Shown: one piece after another, positions 18,644-27,940 of the stretch
Layout of the letters: the number at the start of each line of letters is the position of its first letter
Position numbering within the stretch: position 1 is the first letter of the stretch
Assembly (NCBI RefSeq): GCF_000495915.1
Contig: NZ_AOFQ01000006.1
Location: forward strand, 80,678-144,677
Source: Stutzerimonas chloritidismutans AW-1
Lineage (GTDB): Bacteria > Pseudomonadota > Gammaproteobacteria > Pseudomonadales > Pseudomonadaceae
Length of the DNA stretch: 64,000 nucleotides
Reading direction: 5' to 3'
The notes under the pieces: model-generated
The model's input: only the letters and a program-made list of their open reading frames with translations
The model's database searches: none
What the model was told of the DNA's origin: nothing
Made by a program: the position numbers and the translations under genes

Positions 18644-20161
18644 ATGCCCGGGAACGGATTTCGTGCTTCGCTGAGCTGGCTGCACACCTGGACCGGCGTG
18701 CTGCTCGGCGGCCTGCTGCTGGCGGTTTTCTGGTCCGGCAGCCTGGTGGTCTTCGATCGCGAGATCGACCGCTGGATGCTGCCTTCGACGCGGCTCGGCT
18801 CACCACCTGTCGATCTTTCCCTGGATCGCCTGGTCGTGCCGCATGCCCAGCGGCTGGCCGGCACGGCGGCGCGCTGGAGCATCACTCTGCCCAGCGAGCG
18901 CACACCGGTCATCCAGTTGGAGTTCCCGAATGCCGAGGGCGTATCGACGCGCCGCTTCATCGATCCTGCCAGCGGCGAGCTGCTACCGGACCATGGCAGC
19001 TGGGCAGCCACCGGGTTCCTCTTTCCGTTCCACTACAGCCTGCATCTGCGCTGGCGCAATGTCGGCTACTGGCTGCTGGGCATCGCCGGCATGGGCATGC
19101 TGCTGTTGCTGGTGTCCGGCGTGGTGATCCATCGCAAGATTATTCGCGAGTTCTTCACCTTCAGGCCACACAAGAGCACGCAACGCGCCACGCTGGATCT
19201 GCACAACCTGACCGGCGTCGTCGCATTTCCGTTTCATTTTCTGATCAGCCTATCCGGTCTGATCATCTTCTTTGCCATCTACTTTCCGACGGTCATCGAA
19301 CGAATCTACCCGGGCAATCCGGCTGCCTTCAGCACCGAGGCATTCGGCAACTACACACGGCAGGCATCCACCGAGCCCGCGACGCTGGCCTCACTGGACG
19401 CCATGCGCGACCGTGCACGCGGAGCCTGGGGTGATGAGCCCTACATGCTGCGGGTATGGCACCCCGGAGACGCCCAGGCATACGTGGAGGTTCGCCGTAG
19501 CTTTGCCCGCGAGGTGACCATGAACGTCGATCGCATGACCTTCGACGGCAGCAGTGGAGCCCTCCTGCTCGATCACCGGACCGGGCCGGTAGCCGCCATC
19601 CAGCGATTCTTCAGCGGCCTGCATTTCGTTCAGTTCGAACACTGGACGCTGCGCTGGCTGTATTTTCTGGGCGGGTTGTCCGGCTGGATAATGATCGCCA
19701 CCGGCCTGCTGTTCTGGACCGGCGCCCGCCGCGCCCGACACCAGCGGCAGGGGCATACCGGCGCGCACCTGCTGGATGCGATCTGTGTTTGCAGCTGCAG
19801 CGGTCTGATCCTCGCCACGCTTGGCTTCTTCATCGCCAATCGCGCGTTGCCGGCCGACGTCGGCCGCTTCGAGATAGACCGCGCCGCCCTTGAGGGCTGG
19901 GCGTTCTTTCTGGTCTGGGCGTCGACTCTGGCCCATGCGCTGATCCGTGGCGCGGGTGCCTGGCACGGACAATTGCTGGCCATCGGCGTCGCCGCACCGG
20001 CAGCGGTGCTGCTGAACTGGCTGACCACCGGCGATCATCTGCTGCACAGCCTCCAGCAAGGGCGCTATGCGGTTGCCGGCATGGACCTGTTGCTCATGTT
20101 GCTGGCGCTTCTGGCGCTGGCTGCAGCACGACGCCTGAACCGGCGCATTACCAATGCCTGA
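18644..20161 (+). CDS. PepSY-associated transmembrane protein (probable ferric/siderophore reductase type)
   Basis: A 505-residue inner-membrane protein. It starts MPGNGFRASLSWLHTWTGVLLGGLLLAVFWSGSLVVF, the hallmark PepSY_TM opening, with later helices at about residues 135-165, 195-220, 345-370 and a C-terminal group of four. Conserved histidines in HTWTG, FPFHYSLHLRW, DLHNLTGVVAFPFHF and SGLHFVQFEHWTLRWLYFLGG could hold heme, as in siderophore reductases of this superfamily. The ATG at 18644 follows DUF3649 by two bases; a longer upstream frame overlaps that gene and is rejected. It probably releases iron from the siderophore imported by the receptor upstream. Confidence 0.88.
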   Translation: MPGNGFRASLSWLHTWTGVLLGGLLLAVFWSGSLVVFDREIDRWMLPSTRLGSPPVDLSLDRLVVPHAQRLAGTAARWSITLPSERTPVIQLEFPNAEGVSTRRFIDPASGELLPDHGSWAATGFLFPFHYSLHLRWRNVGYWLLGIAGMGMLLLLVSGVVIHRKIIREFFTFRPHKSTQRATLDLHNLTGVVAFPFHFLISLSGLIIFFAIYFPTVIERIYPGNPAAFSTEAFGNYTRQASTEPATLASLDAMRDRARGAWGDEPYMLRVWHPGDAQAYVEVRRSFAREVTMNVDRMTFDGSSGALLLDHRTGPVAAIQRFFSGLHFVQFEHWTLRWLYFLGGLSGWIMIATGLLFWTGARRARHQRQGHTGAHLLDAICVCSCSGLILATLGFFIANRALPADVGRFEIDRAALEGWAFFLVWASTLAHALIRGAGAWHGQLLAIGVAAPAAVLLNWLTTGDHLLHSLQQGRYAVAGMDLLLMLLALLALAAARRLNRRITNA

Positions 20162-20456
20162 AGTCACGCAGTTGGGCGTCTTTATCCTGTGCTATCTGGC
20201 GTTCGCCCAGCTCGCGCTGCTGCAGCAATCTCATCGCCAGAAGGTCTGGCGATCAGCTGCACCTGCGCCCGCACGCGAGCGATGGCTACGCCGCAGCGTC
20301 GCCACGATTTCCTGCGCTGGCGCGCCCACGGCCCTGATGACGGTGGAGGGGCCAGGCTTTGCTGTACTGCTCTGGTTCTTGCTGATGGCGGCCGCCGCTA
20401 TAGCGGTCACCCTTACCCTCACCTGGCGACCGGGCTTGCTGCGCTGGCTACCCTGA
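20154..20456 (+). CDS. DUF3325 family small membrane protein
   Basis: A 100-residue protein with two or three hydrophobic helices. It overlaps the PepSY gene by eight bases and so is translationally coupled. The opening LGVFILCYLAFAQLALLQQSHRQKVW fits DUF3325, a family usually found last in DUF3649-PepSY-DUF3325 cassettes beside TonB receptors. No enzymatic motif is visible. Confidence 0.78.
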   Translation: MPEVTQLGVFILCYLAFAQLALLQQSHRQKVWRSAAPAPARERWLRRSVATISCAGAPTALMTVEGPGFAVLLWFLLMAAAAIAVTLTLTWRPGLLRWLP

Positions 20457-20544
20457 TTCGGGGGTCGCGCCGCGGACGGCGACACGCTAGCCTGCAAGGA
20501 CGTGGAGCGTATTGCCGCTCTGCCGATCGCCTGGAGCTTGCAGC

Positions 20545-21312
20545 ATGCCCACTCGATGGATTGCGATAGTCGTCGGCCTGGCACTCATGGGCAATTGCCA
20601 GGCCGATGAGCTGCGCTTCGTAACCGAGGACTTCCCGCCGTTCAGCTATGCCACGACGGCCACCGGCACCGAGGACCGTGCAGCCGGGCCTTTCGTCGAG
20701 ATCGTTGCAGCCGTCTGCGCGCGACTTCGGATCGACTGTCCGGTGCAGCTGCTGCCCTGGCGACGCGCACTGGCGCTGGCCGAGGACGGTGAAGCGCAGG
20801 GGATCTTCACCGTGATCCGCTCACCGGATCGCGAGCGCGCGTTTCACCTCACTCGCATGCTGGTCACCTCCCGCTATGGGGTCTATGCGCGTTCGGCGAG
20901 CCGCTTCGTCTTCCATCGCCCCGAGGACCTGGCCGGACGCAGCGTCGCCGTGTACGGGCCCTCCGGAACCTCCTTCGTGCTCGGCCAGCATCTGGCCGAG
21001 GTCGGCGACGTGACGCTGATCCTGGAGGCGGATAACCGGCGGCTGCTGCGCATGCTGGAGGCCGGCAGGTTCGGCGAACAGGGCGTCGCCGTGGTCAATC
21101 AGGACGTCGCCTGGCACCTGATCGATCAGGAGGGGCATTCCGACATTCACGAGGCGGGTGAGCTGCAACCTGTTTCCTACGCGATCGGCCTTTCCCGCGC
21201 CGCGGTCGGCGAAGCCGAATTCGAACGTTTCAACGACGCGCTCGAAGCGCTGATCGCCGACGGCAGCGTTGCGGCCATTCTACGGCGCCATGGCCTGGAG
21301 CCCGCGTTCTAG
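20545..21312 (+). CDS. periplasmic solute-binding protein, family 3 (paralogue B)
   Basis: A 255-residue exported protein closely related to the gene at 14595-15374: LRFVTEDFPPFSY, GPFVEIV, RMLVTSRYGVYA, VYGPSGTSFVL, DNRRLLRMLEAGRFG and NQDVAWHLI are all shared. The ATG at 20545 is preferred over one 33 bases earlier because GGAG lies upstream and the signal peptide (MPTRWIAIVVGLALMGNCQA) follows directly. It sits after the iron cassette, with no permease or ATPase next to it. Ligand unknown. Confidence 0.85.
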   Translation: MPTRWIAIVVGLALMGNCQADELRFVTEDFPPFSYATTATGTEDRAAGPFVEIVAAVCARLRIDCPVQLLPWRRALALAEDGEAQGIFTVIRSPDRERAFHLTRMLVTSRYGVYARSASRFVFHRPEDLAGRSVAVYGPSGTSFVLGQHLAEVGDVTLILEADNRRLLRMLEAGRFGEQGVAVVNQDVAWHLIDQEGHSDIHEAGELQPVSYAIGLSRAAVGEAEFERFNDALEALIADGSVAAILRRHGLEPAF

Positions 21313-21468
21313 CACCGGCGCTATCGGTCAATCGACACCCAACCCATCTTTTCGCTGAATCATTCGGCGCTTCGGGCCGTCTACCCCAGAGGCAGCGTTC
21401 GGGCTCTCCGGAGGTTTCGCCGCGTACAACCCGCTCATCACCCATTCGCAAAGGGAGGCTGACCGCCC

Positions 21469-23526
21469 ATGGACGCCGCCAAGAAAATGCCCAAGGCCAT
21501 CATCCTGTTCCCCGTGTTCATTCCAGCCGTGATCGTCACGCTGCTGCTGGTGATCGGGACCATCAGCAATCCGGAGCTGGCCGGTGAGGTGTTCAGCTCG
21601 ACGCTGGCGTTCATCACGACCAACTTCGGCTGGTTCTACATGCTCTCGGTAGCCTTTTTCCTGGTGTTCATCGTCGGCATCGCGATGACGCCCTGGGGCA
21701 GCATCAAGCTGGGCCCGGACCACGCCGAGCCGCAGTACAGCTTCCCGGCCTGGTTCGCCATGCTCTTTTCCGCCGGCTACGGCATTGCCCTGCTGTTCTT
21801 CGGCGTGGCCGAACCCGTACTGCACTACGCCTCGCCGCCCGCCGGTGCGGGGGAAACCGTCGACGCGGCCAAGCAGGCCATGCAGATCGCCTTCTTCCAC
21901 TGGGGCTTTCATATCTGGGCCATCTACGGACTGACCGGTCTGGTGCTGGCGTACTTCTCGTTCCGCCACGGCCTGCCGCTGTCGATGCGCTCGGCGCTGT
22001 ACCCGATCATCGGCGAACGCATCTACGGGCCGATCGGCCATGTGGTGGATGTCTTCGCGATTCTCGGCACGCTGTTCGGCATCGCCACCACGCTGGGCCT
22101 GTCCGTCACCCAGATCAACGCGGGCATCAACTACCTCTGGCCGTCGATACCGATCAGCATCAACGTGCAGATCATCGCCATCGCGATCATCACCGGCCTG
22201 GCGATCTGCTCGGTGGTCGCCGGCCTCGACAAGGGCGTGAAAAACCTGTCGCTGTTGAACATGATCCTGGCGATCGGCCTGATGCTCTTCGTGTTTCTGG
22301 TCGGGCCTACCATTTTCATCCTCGAAACGTTTCTGCAGAACACCGGCAGCTATCTGAACAACATCATCGAGCGCACCTTCAACCTGCAGGCCTACAGCCG
22401 CAGCGACTGGATCGGCAACTGGACGCTGTTCATCTTCGGCTGGACCATCGCCTGGTCGCCCTTCGTCGGCCTGTTTATCGCCAAGATCAGCCGCGGCAGG
22501 ACCATTCGCCAGTTCGTCTTCGGCGTGATGTTCGTACCGACCATCTTCACCTTCCTCTGGTTTTCGGTATTCGGCGACACCGCGCTGCACATGATCATGG
22601 TCGAAGGCTACACCTCGCTGATCTCGGATGTGCAGGCGGACAACGCCATCGCGCTGTTCAAACTGTTCGAACTGCTACCGATGACGTCCATCGCCTCGTT
22701 CCTGGCGGTGGTTCTGATCATCACCTTCTTCGTTACCTCGTCGGACTCCGGCTCGCTGGTCATCGACTCGCTGGCCGCCGGCGGCGCGCTGCACACGCCG
22801 GTCTGGCAGCGTGTGTTCTGGGCCAGCATCGAGGGCGTAGTTGCGTCCGCCCTGCTCCTCGCCGGCGGCCTCAGCGCGCTGCAGACGATGACCATCGCCA
22901 GCGCGCTGCCCTTCGCAATCATCATGATGATCGCCGCGCTGGGCATGTGGCGCGCTCTGGTGATCGAAGGCCACCACGAAACCAGCCTGCAAAGCCACAT
23001 GCAGGGCAGCCGGCTGGCGAGCAACGCCGGTCCCGGCCTGTGGAAGAAGCGCCTGGCGGGGATGGTCAGCTTTCCCAGCAGGGAACAGGTCGACGACTTC
23101 ATGAACACCACGGTGCTCAAGGCGATGCGCCGCGTGCAGCGCGAACTCAGTGGTCAGGAATGGGCTGCTGAAGTGCACACCGATGAAGCCCACTCGCGGC
23201 TCTACCTGGAGGTCATCAAGGACGACCAGGTGGACTTCATCTACGAGATCCGTGCGGTCGGTTACGCCATGCCGGCGTTCGCGCTGACCGAAGGGCCGGA
23301 GGCCGACGAGCAGTACTACCGTGCCGAGGTGTTCCTGCGCCGCGGCGGCCAGCATTACGACGTCTACGGATACGACCAGGCGGACATCATCAGCGACATA
23401 CTCGATCAGTTCGAAAAGTACCTGCACTTCTTGCACATCTCGCCGGGCAGCTTGCCGTGGAAGATGGCCGAGCACGACGAAATGCTCTCCGACGACCAAA
23501 ACACGCCCAAGCCGGAAGCGAGCTGA
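21469..23526 (+). CDS. betT: BCCT family choline/betaine-type transporter (BetT-like)
   Basis: A 685-residue sodium- or proton-coupled inner-membrane carrier with about twelve transmembrane helices and a long C-terminal cytoplasmic tail (about residues 510-685). The BCCT signature is seen in GWTIAWSPFVGLFIAKISRGRTIRQFVFGVMFVPTIFTFLWF. The early GYGIALLFFGVAEPVLHYASPP and FFVTSSDSGSLVIDSLAAGG blocks are also typical. The extended tail is characteristic of BetT choline carriers, where it tunes the response to osmotic stress. It is a single gene with GGAGG upstream. Choline or glycine betaine is likely, but related quaternary amines cannot be excluded. Confidence 0.88.
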   Translation: MDAAKKMPKAIILFPVFIPAVIVTLLLVIGTISNPELAGEVFSSTLAFITTNFGWFYMLSVAFFLVFIVGIAMTPWGSIKLGPDHAEPQYSFPAWFAMLFSAGYGIALLFFGVAEPVLHYASPPAGAGETVDAAKQAMQIAFFHWGFHIWAIYGLTGLVLAYFSFRHGLPLSMRSALYPIIGERIYGPIGHVVDVFAILGTLFGIATTLGLSVTQINAGINYLWPSIPISINVQIIAIAIITGLAICSVVAGLDKGVKNLSLLNMILAIGLMLFVFLVGPTIFILETFLQNTGSYLNNIIERTFNLQAYSRSDWIGNWTLFIFGWTIAWSPFVGLFIAKISRGRTIRQFVFGVMFVPTIFTFLWFSVFGDTALHMIMVEGYTSLISDVQADNAIALFKLFELLPMTSIASFLAVVLIITFFVTSSDSGSLVIDSLAAGGALHTPVWQRVFWASIEGVVASALLLAGGLSALQTMTIASALPFAIIMMIAALGMWRALVIEGHHETSLQSHMQGSRLASNAGPGLWKKRLAGMVSFPSREQVDDFMNTTVLKAMRRVQRELSGQEWAAEVHTDEAHSRLYLEVIKDDQVDFIYEIRAVGYAMPAFALTEGPEADEQYYRAEVFLRRGGQHYDVYGYDQADIISDILDQFEKYLHFLHISPGSLPWKMAEHDEMLSDDQNTPKPEAS

Positions 23527-23655
23527 GAACCTGGCCGCTTCGGGCCGCACGGAAGCGGACCGAGCCTGCCGTTTACGCAAGGCACCGGAGTGTGCCTGCG
23601 CGTACAGCGCCGATTTCATCTATATAGATAGGGGCGCATCGGCGGACAGCGAAAC

Positions 23656-23671
23656 GTGACCGATTGGTCAC
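23656..23671. promoter_or_regulatory. palindromic candidate operator upstream of the amino-acid ABC operon
   Basis: GTGACC-GATT-GGTCAC is a perfect inverted repeat, 145 bases before the first transporter gene. An AT-rich CTATATAGATA stretch lies just upstream of it. The binding protein is unknown. The rest of the 289-base gap after betT shows nothing coding. Confidence 0.45.
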
Positions 23672-23815
23672 ACCGCTCAACGCCGCATCGCGCTTGGCGC
23701 ATGCCGCATCGCATGCTAGGTTTGCGCCTCGCCAGGACGGCGAGCAGTTCGCGCGGAGCGCACCATCAGATATCTAGACCATGGCGGCCTTCGCCGGTCT
23801 GTAAGAGGACCCCTC

Positions 23816-24589
23816 ATGGCCGAGGCCATCCCTGCACTGGAAATCCGCAATCTGCACAAGCGCTACGGCGATCTGGAAGTTCTCAAAGGCATTTCGCTGA
23901 CCGCCCGCGATGGCGATGTGATTTCCATCCTCGGCTCTTCAGGCTCCGGAAAATCCACCTTTCTGCGCTGCATCAACCTGCTGGAAAACCCCCACGAGGG
24001 CGAGATTCTGGTGGCCGGCGAGCAGCTCAAGCTCAAGCGCGACAAGCAGGGCGACCTGGTCGCCGCCGACGGCAAGCAGCTCAATCGGATTCGCAGCGAA
24101 CTGGGTTTCGTGTTCCAGAACTTCAACCTCTGGCCGCACATGACCATCCTCGACAACATCATCGAGGCACCGCGCCGCGTGCTCGGCCAGAGCAAGGCCG
24201 AAGCCACCGAGGTGGCAGAGGCGCTGTTGGCCAAGGTCGGCATCGCCGACAAGCGCCACGTCTATCCCAATCAGCTGTCCGGCGGTCAACAGCAGCGCGC
24301 GGCCATTGCGCGGACGCTGGCGATGCAGCCAAAAGTGATCCTCTTCGACGAGCCCACCTCGGCGCTCGATCCGGAAATGGTACAAGAAGTGCTTGCAGTG
24401 ATCCGGTCGCTCGCCGAAGAAGGCCGCACCATGCTGCTCGTCACCCATGAGATGAATTTCGCCAAGCAGGTATCCAGCGAAGTGGTATTCCTCCACCAGG
24501 GCCTGGTCGAGGAGCAAGGAACGCCCGAGCAGGTATTTGACAATCCTCAATCGGCGCGCTGTAAACAATTCATGTCCAGCCATCGCTAA
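23816..24589 (+). CDS. basic amino acid ABC transporter ATP-binding protein (HisP/AotP type)
   Basis: ATPase of a polar amino-acid importer, 257 residues. Walker A is GSSGSGKST, the signature [15 protein letters not shown] and Walker [17 protein letters not shown]. The insertion [41 protein letters not shown] is characteristic of HisP/AotP/ArtP-like subunits. Gene order here is ATPase, binding protein, permease, permease, a complete system. A terminal methionine/serine-rich tail (KQFMSSHR) follows. The substrate is likely arginine, ornithine, lysine or histidine by family, not proven. Confidence 0.92.
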   Translation: MAEAIPALEIRNLHKRYGDLEVLKGISLTARDGDVISILGSSGSGKSTFLRCINLLENPHEGEILVAGEQLKLKRDKQGDLVAADGKQLNRIRSELGFVFQNFNLWPHMTILDNIIEAPRRVLGQSKAEATEVAEALLAKVGIADKRHVYPNQLSGGQQQRAAIARTLAMQPKVILFDEPTSALDPEMVQEVLAVIRSLAEEGRTMLLVTHEMNFAKQVSSEVVFLHQGLVEEQGTPEQVFDNPQSARCKQFMSSHR

Positions 24590-24603
24590 TGGAGCAACAC
24601 CGC

Positions 24604-25359
24604 ATGAAGAGCTATAAGAAGATCCTGCTGACCGCTGCTGCATCGTTGATCATCGGCACCCAGGCATTCGCCGCGGAAAAACTACGGATTGGTACCGAAG
24701 GCGCCTACCCGCCCTTCAACCTGATCGATGCCAGCGGCAAGGTGGTCGGTTTCGACCTCGACATCGCCCATGCCCTCTGCGCCAAGATGCAGACCGAGTG
24801 CGAAGTGGTCACCTCGGACTGGGACGGCATCATCCCGGCGCTGAACGCCGGCAAGTTCGACTTCCTCGCCGCCTCGATGTCGGTGACCGAAGAGCGCAAG
24901 AACGCCGTCGATTTCACCGACCACTACTACACCAACAAGCTGCAGTTCGTGGCGCCCAAGTCCACCGACTTCAAGACCGACAAGGACTACCTGGACGGCA
25001 AGGTCATCGGCGCCCAGCGCGCGACCATCGCCGGTACCTGGCTGGAAGACAACCTGGACGGCGTGGTCGACATCAAGCTCTACGACACTCAAGAAAACGC
25101 CTATCTGGACCTGGCCTCCGGCCGCGTCGACGGCATCCTGGCCGACACCTTCGTGCAGTGGGAATGGCTCAAGAGCGATGCTGGCAAGGGCTTCGAGTTC
25201 AAGGGCGAACCGGTATTCGATGATGACAAGATCGCCATCGCCGTGCGCAAGGGCAACGACGAGCTGCGTGAGAAGCTGAACAAGGCGCTGGCCGAGATCA
25301 TCGCTGACGGCACCTACAAGCAGATCAACGACAAGTACTTCCCGTTCAGCATTTACTGA
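24604..25359 (+). CDS. basic amino acid ABC transporter substrate-binding protein
   Basis: A 251-residue periplasmic binding protein of the lysine/arginine/ornithine type. The signal peptide (MKSYKKILLTAAASLIIGTQAFA) follows the ATG at 24604, which has GGAG nine bases upstream; a five-residue longer start overlapping the ATPase stop is less likely. The ligand-site blocks are LRIGTEGAYPPFNLIDASGKVVGFDLDIAHALC and DWDGIIPALNAGKFDFLAASMSVTEERKNAVDFTDHYY. It precedes a strong intercistronic hairpin, often a sign that the binding protein is made in excess of the membrane parts. Confidence 0.93.
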   Translation: MKSYKKILLTAAASLIIGTQAFAAEKLRIGTEGAYPPFNLIDASGKVVGFDLDIAHALCAKMQTECEVVTSDWDGIIPALNAGKFDFLAASMSVTEERKNAVDFTDHYYTNKLQFVAPKSTDFKTDKDYLDGKVIGAQRATIAGTWLEDNLDGVVDIKLYDTQENAYLDLASGRVDGILADTFVQWEWLKSDAGKGFEFKGEPVFDDDKIAIAVRKGNDELREKLNKALAEIIADGTYKQINDKYFPFSIY

Positions 25360-25369
25360 TCCAACCGAG

Positions 25370-25409
25370 CCGAAGCCCGGTCGCCTGAAACTGGCCGACC
25401 GGGCTTCGG
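25370..25409 (+). terminator. intercistronic stem-loop between binding protein and permease genes
   Basis: CCGAAGCCCGGTCG (25370-25383) pairs perfectly over 14 bases with CGACCGGGCTTCGG (25396-25409). No T-run follows, and the permease gene starts 14 bases later. It probably stabilises the upstream mRNA or partly stops transcription, setting the binding protein above the permeases. Confidence 0.8.
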
Positions 25410-25422
25410 TGTTTGAGCTTCT

Positions 25423-26136
25423 ATGATTCCTGACCTTCACGGATTCGGTCCGGCGCTTATCGCCGGCACCTGGATGACCATCCAACTGGCCCTCGCTTCC
25501 CTGGCGCTGGGGCTGGGGGGCGGGCTGCTCGGCGTGCTCGGTCTGCTCGGCGCTCTCGCCAAGACCTCGCCCTACAGCGCGCTGCGCTGGCTCGGCGGCA
25601 CCTACTCAACCATCGTGCGCGGCGTACCCGAACTGCTCTGGGTACTGCTGATCTATTTCGGCACCATCAGCCTGATTCGCGGTATCGGCGAGCTGTTCGG
25701 CATCGAGAACCTGGCCCTCAGCCCGTTCGCCGCCGGCACCATCGCCCTTGGTCTGTGCTTCGGCGCCTACGCCACCGAAGTCTTCCGCGGGGCGCTGCTG
25801 GCCATTCCCAAGGGACACCGTGAGGCTGGCCTGGCCCTGGGCCTGGGCAAACGGCGGATCTTCACGCGGCTGATCCTGCCGCAGATGTGGCGCCTGGCGC
25901 TGCCGGGTCTGGGCAATCTGTTCATGATCCTGATGAAGGACACGGCATTGGTATCCGTCATCGGCCTGGAAGAGATCATGCGCCGCTCGCAGATCGCCGT
26001 GACCGCCAGCAAGGAGCCCTTCACCTTCTTCCTGGTCGCGGCCTTCATCTACCTGTGCCTGACCATCGTCGCCATGATCGGCATGCACTTTCTTGAAAAA
26101 CGTGCCGGCCGCGGCTTCGTGCGGAGCGCAGCATGA
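25423..26136 (+). CDS. amino acid ABC transporter permease (HisQ/AotQ type)
   Basis: A 237-residue inner-membrane permease with about five helices. The ATPase-contact loop (ATEVFRGALLAIPKGHREAGLALGLGKRRIFTRLILPQMWRLALPGLGN) is typical of HisQ-like subunits. The start lies just after the intercistronic hairpin, and its end overlaps the next permease by four bases, so the two permeases are translationally coupled as a heterodimer. Confidence 0.92.
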   Translation: MIPDLHGFGPALIAGTWMTIQLALASLALGLGGGLLGVLGLLGALAKTSPYSALRWLGGTYSTIVRGVPELLWVLLIYFGTISLIRGIGELFGIENLALSPFAAGTIALGLCFGAYATEVFRGALLAIPKGHREAGLALGLGKRRIFTRLILPQMWRLALPGLGNLFMILMKDTALVSVIGLEEIMRRSQIAVTASKEPFTFFLVAAFIYLCLTIVAMIGMHFLEKRAGRGFVRSAA

Positions 26137-26822
26137 CCTGGGAAATCTTCATCAAGTGGCTGCCGAGCTTCATCGAAGGCGCCTGGCTGACGCTGCAACT
26201 GGTCGGCGTTTCGGTCGTCGCCGGGCTGATCCTCGCCGTGCCCCTGGGCATTGCCCGCTCATCGCGGCACTTGGCAGTGCGCGCGCTGCCCTATGGTTAC
26301 ATCTTCTTCTTCCGCGGCACCCCGCTGCTGGTGCAACTGTTCCTGGTTTACTACGGCATGGCGCAGTTCGAGGTGGTGCGCCAAAGCGCGCTCTGGCCGT
26401 TTCTGCGTGACCCGTACTGGTGCGCGATCATCACCATGACGCTGCACACAGCCGCCTATATCGCCGAGATCATCCGTGGTGCGATCCAGAACGTGCCGCC
26501 GGGTGAAGTCGAAGCCGCACGGGCGCTCGGCATGTCACGCGCCCAGGCACTGCTGCACATCATCCTGCCGCGCGCCACGCGTATCGGCCTGCCGGCTTAC
26601 AGCAACGAAGTGATCCTGATGCTCAAGGCCAGCGCCCTGGCCAGCACCATCACTCTGCTGGAACTGACCGGCATGGCGCGCAAGATCGCCGCCCGCACCT
26701 ACCTGCACGAGGAAATGTTCCTCACCGCCGGCCTGATCTACCTGCTGATCGCCTTCATCCTGATGCAGGGCTTCAAGCTGCTGGAACGCTGGCTACGGGT
26801 CGACGCCTGCCAGGGTCGCTGA
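26133..26822 (+). CDS. amino acid ABC transporter permease (HisM/AotM type)
   Basis: A 229-residue permease forming the second half of the channel. It shows FFFRGTPLLVQLFLVYYG and the coupling loop AEIIRGAIQNVPPGEVEAARALGMSRAQALLHIILPRATRIGLPAYSNEV, characteristic of HisM-like subunits. Overlapping ATGA with the upstream permease. Last gene of the four-gene operon; a dispersed repeat follows at 26835. Confidence 0.92.
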   Translation: MTWEIFIKWLPSFIEGAWLTLQLVGVSVVAGLILAVPLGIARSSRHLAVRALPYGYIFFFRGTPLLVQLFLVYYGMAQFEVVRQSALWPFLRDPYWCAIITMTLHTAAYIAEIIRGAIQNVPPGEVEAARALGMSRAQALLHIILPRATRIGLPAYSNEVILMLKASALASTITLLELTGMARKIAARTYLHEEMFLTAGLIYLLIAFILMQGFKLLERWLRVDACQGR

Positions 26823-26834
26823 ACCGCGCGACCT

Positions 26835-26876
26835 GTAGGGTGGATCGCGCGTCGGCGGTCCACCATGGCGATCCAC
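26835..26876. repeat. GTAGGGTGGAT intergenic palindrome, copy 2
   Basis: GTAGGGTGGATCGCGCG followed by GGTCCACC and GATCCAC gives a hairpin-forming element. It is the same family as those at 2687 and 53368 and lies in the gap after the amino-acid transporter operon. Confidence 0.65.
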
Positions 26877-27003
26877 TGAATGGCGCTCCTCCGAACGGAG
26901 CCGCGTTGGATGTAAGCAACATCTACCCCACGCCCGGAGGCGGATGAAATCCCGCCTTGCGACCGTTGTCAGACGCAAACCCGAGCCCATCACGAGATTG
27001 CCC

Positions 27004-27906
27004 ATGCCTGTCGATATCCAACGCATCGAAATGGACCAGCTCGCCGTCTGGCGAGTCCGCCGCGGCGAGGACGAACTGCTGATCGCCGAACAGGGCGCGC
27101 AGATCCTCAGCTATCGCCAGGGCGACGCACCACCGATCATCTGGCTCAGCGAAGAGGCCGCCTTCCAGCAGGGTCAGTCGGTACGCGGCGGCGTGCCGAT
27201 CTGCTGGCCGTGGTTCGGCGACCTGGCGCGCAATCCGCAAGCCGTGCAGGCGAGCTACCACGGCGAACAACCCGCACCTTTCCATGGTTTGGTACGCGCG
27301 CTGCCCTGGCAGTTGCGCGAACAACGCAGCGATGGCGATGCGGCGATTCTCGAGTTCGACTGTCCGCAGGCGCTCGGCGCGTTGCCGGGCTGGCCGCATC
27401 CGGTCGAACTGACGTTGCGGATTCGACTCGCCGATGATCTCCAGCTCAGCCTCAGCAGCCGCAACGACGGCGACGAAAGCGTTGCCTTCAGCCAGGCGCT
27501 GCACAGCTACTTCGCCGTCAGCGACATCCATCAGGTGCGTGTGGAGGGCCTCTCCGGCTGCCCATACATCGACACACTGCTGGACTGGAAAGAATGCCAG
27601 CAACAGGACGACCTGCATTTCAACGGCGAAACCGATCGTGTCTACCAGCAGCTGCCGGCCACCCTGAATCTTGTCGATCCGGCGTGGCAGCGGCGCATCC
27701 GACTGACCACCAGCGGGTCGATGTCCGCCGTGTTATGGAATCCGTGGATCGACAAGGCGCAGCGTCTGACGAGCTTCGCCGACGATGCCTGGCAGCGGAT
27801 GCTGTGCATCGAGACGGCCAATGTGCTGGACGACGCGGTGGTGCTCCAGCCGGGTCAGCGCCACACCCTGGCTGTGTCCATATCGGCAACTTCCAGCGGC
27901 CTATAA
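27004..27906 (+). CDS. D-hexose-6-phosphate mutarotase (YeaD family)
   Basis: A 300-residue aldose-1-epimerase-fold enzyme that interconverts alpha and beta anomers of hexose-6-phosphates. Diagnostic blocks: GQSVRGGVPICWPWFGDL, FHGLVRALPW (active-site histidine), SQALHSYFAVSDI and the final CIETANV with the general acid glutamate. The ATG at 27004 is chosen because similarity begins there (MPVDIQRIEMDQLAVWRV); a 20-residue basic extension from 26944 has no support. Stand-alone gene. Confidence 0.92.
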   Translation: MPVDIQRIEMDQLAVWRVRRGEDELLIAEQGAQILSYRQGDAPPIIWLSEEAAFQQGQSVRGGVPICWPWFGDLARNPQAVQASYHGEQPAPFHGLVRALPWQLREQRSDGDAAILEFDCPQALGALPGWPHPVELTLRIRLADDLQLSLSSRNDGDESVAFSQALHSYFAVSDIHQVRVEGLSGCPYIDTLLDWKECQQQDDLHFNGETDRVYQQLPATLNLVDPAWQRRIRLTTSGSMSAVLWNPWIDKAQRLTSFADDAWQRMLCIETANVLDDAVVLQPGQRHTLAVSISATSSGL

Positions 27907-27940
27907 CATTAATCACTCCCAATTCTGTGACCGGGTAGAA

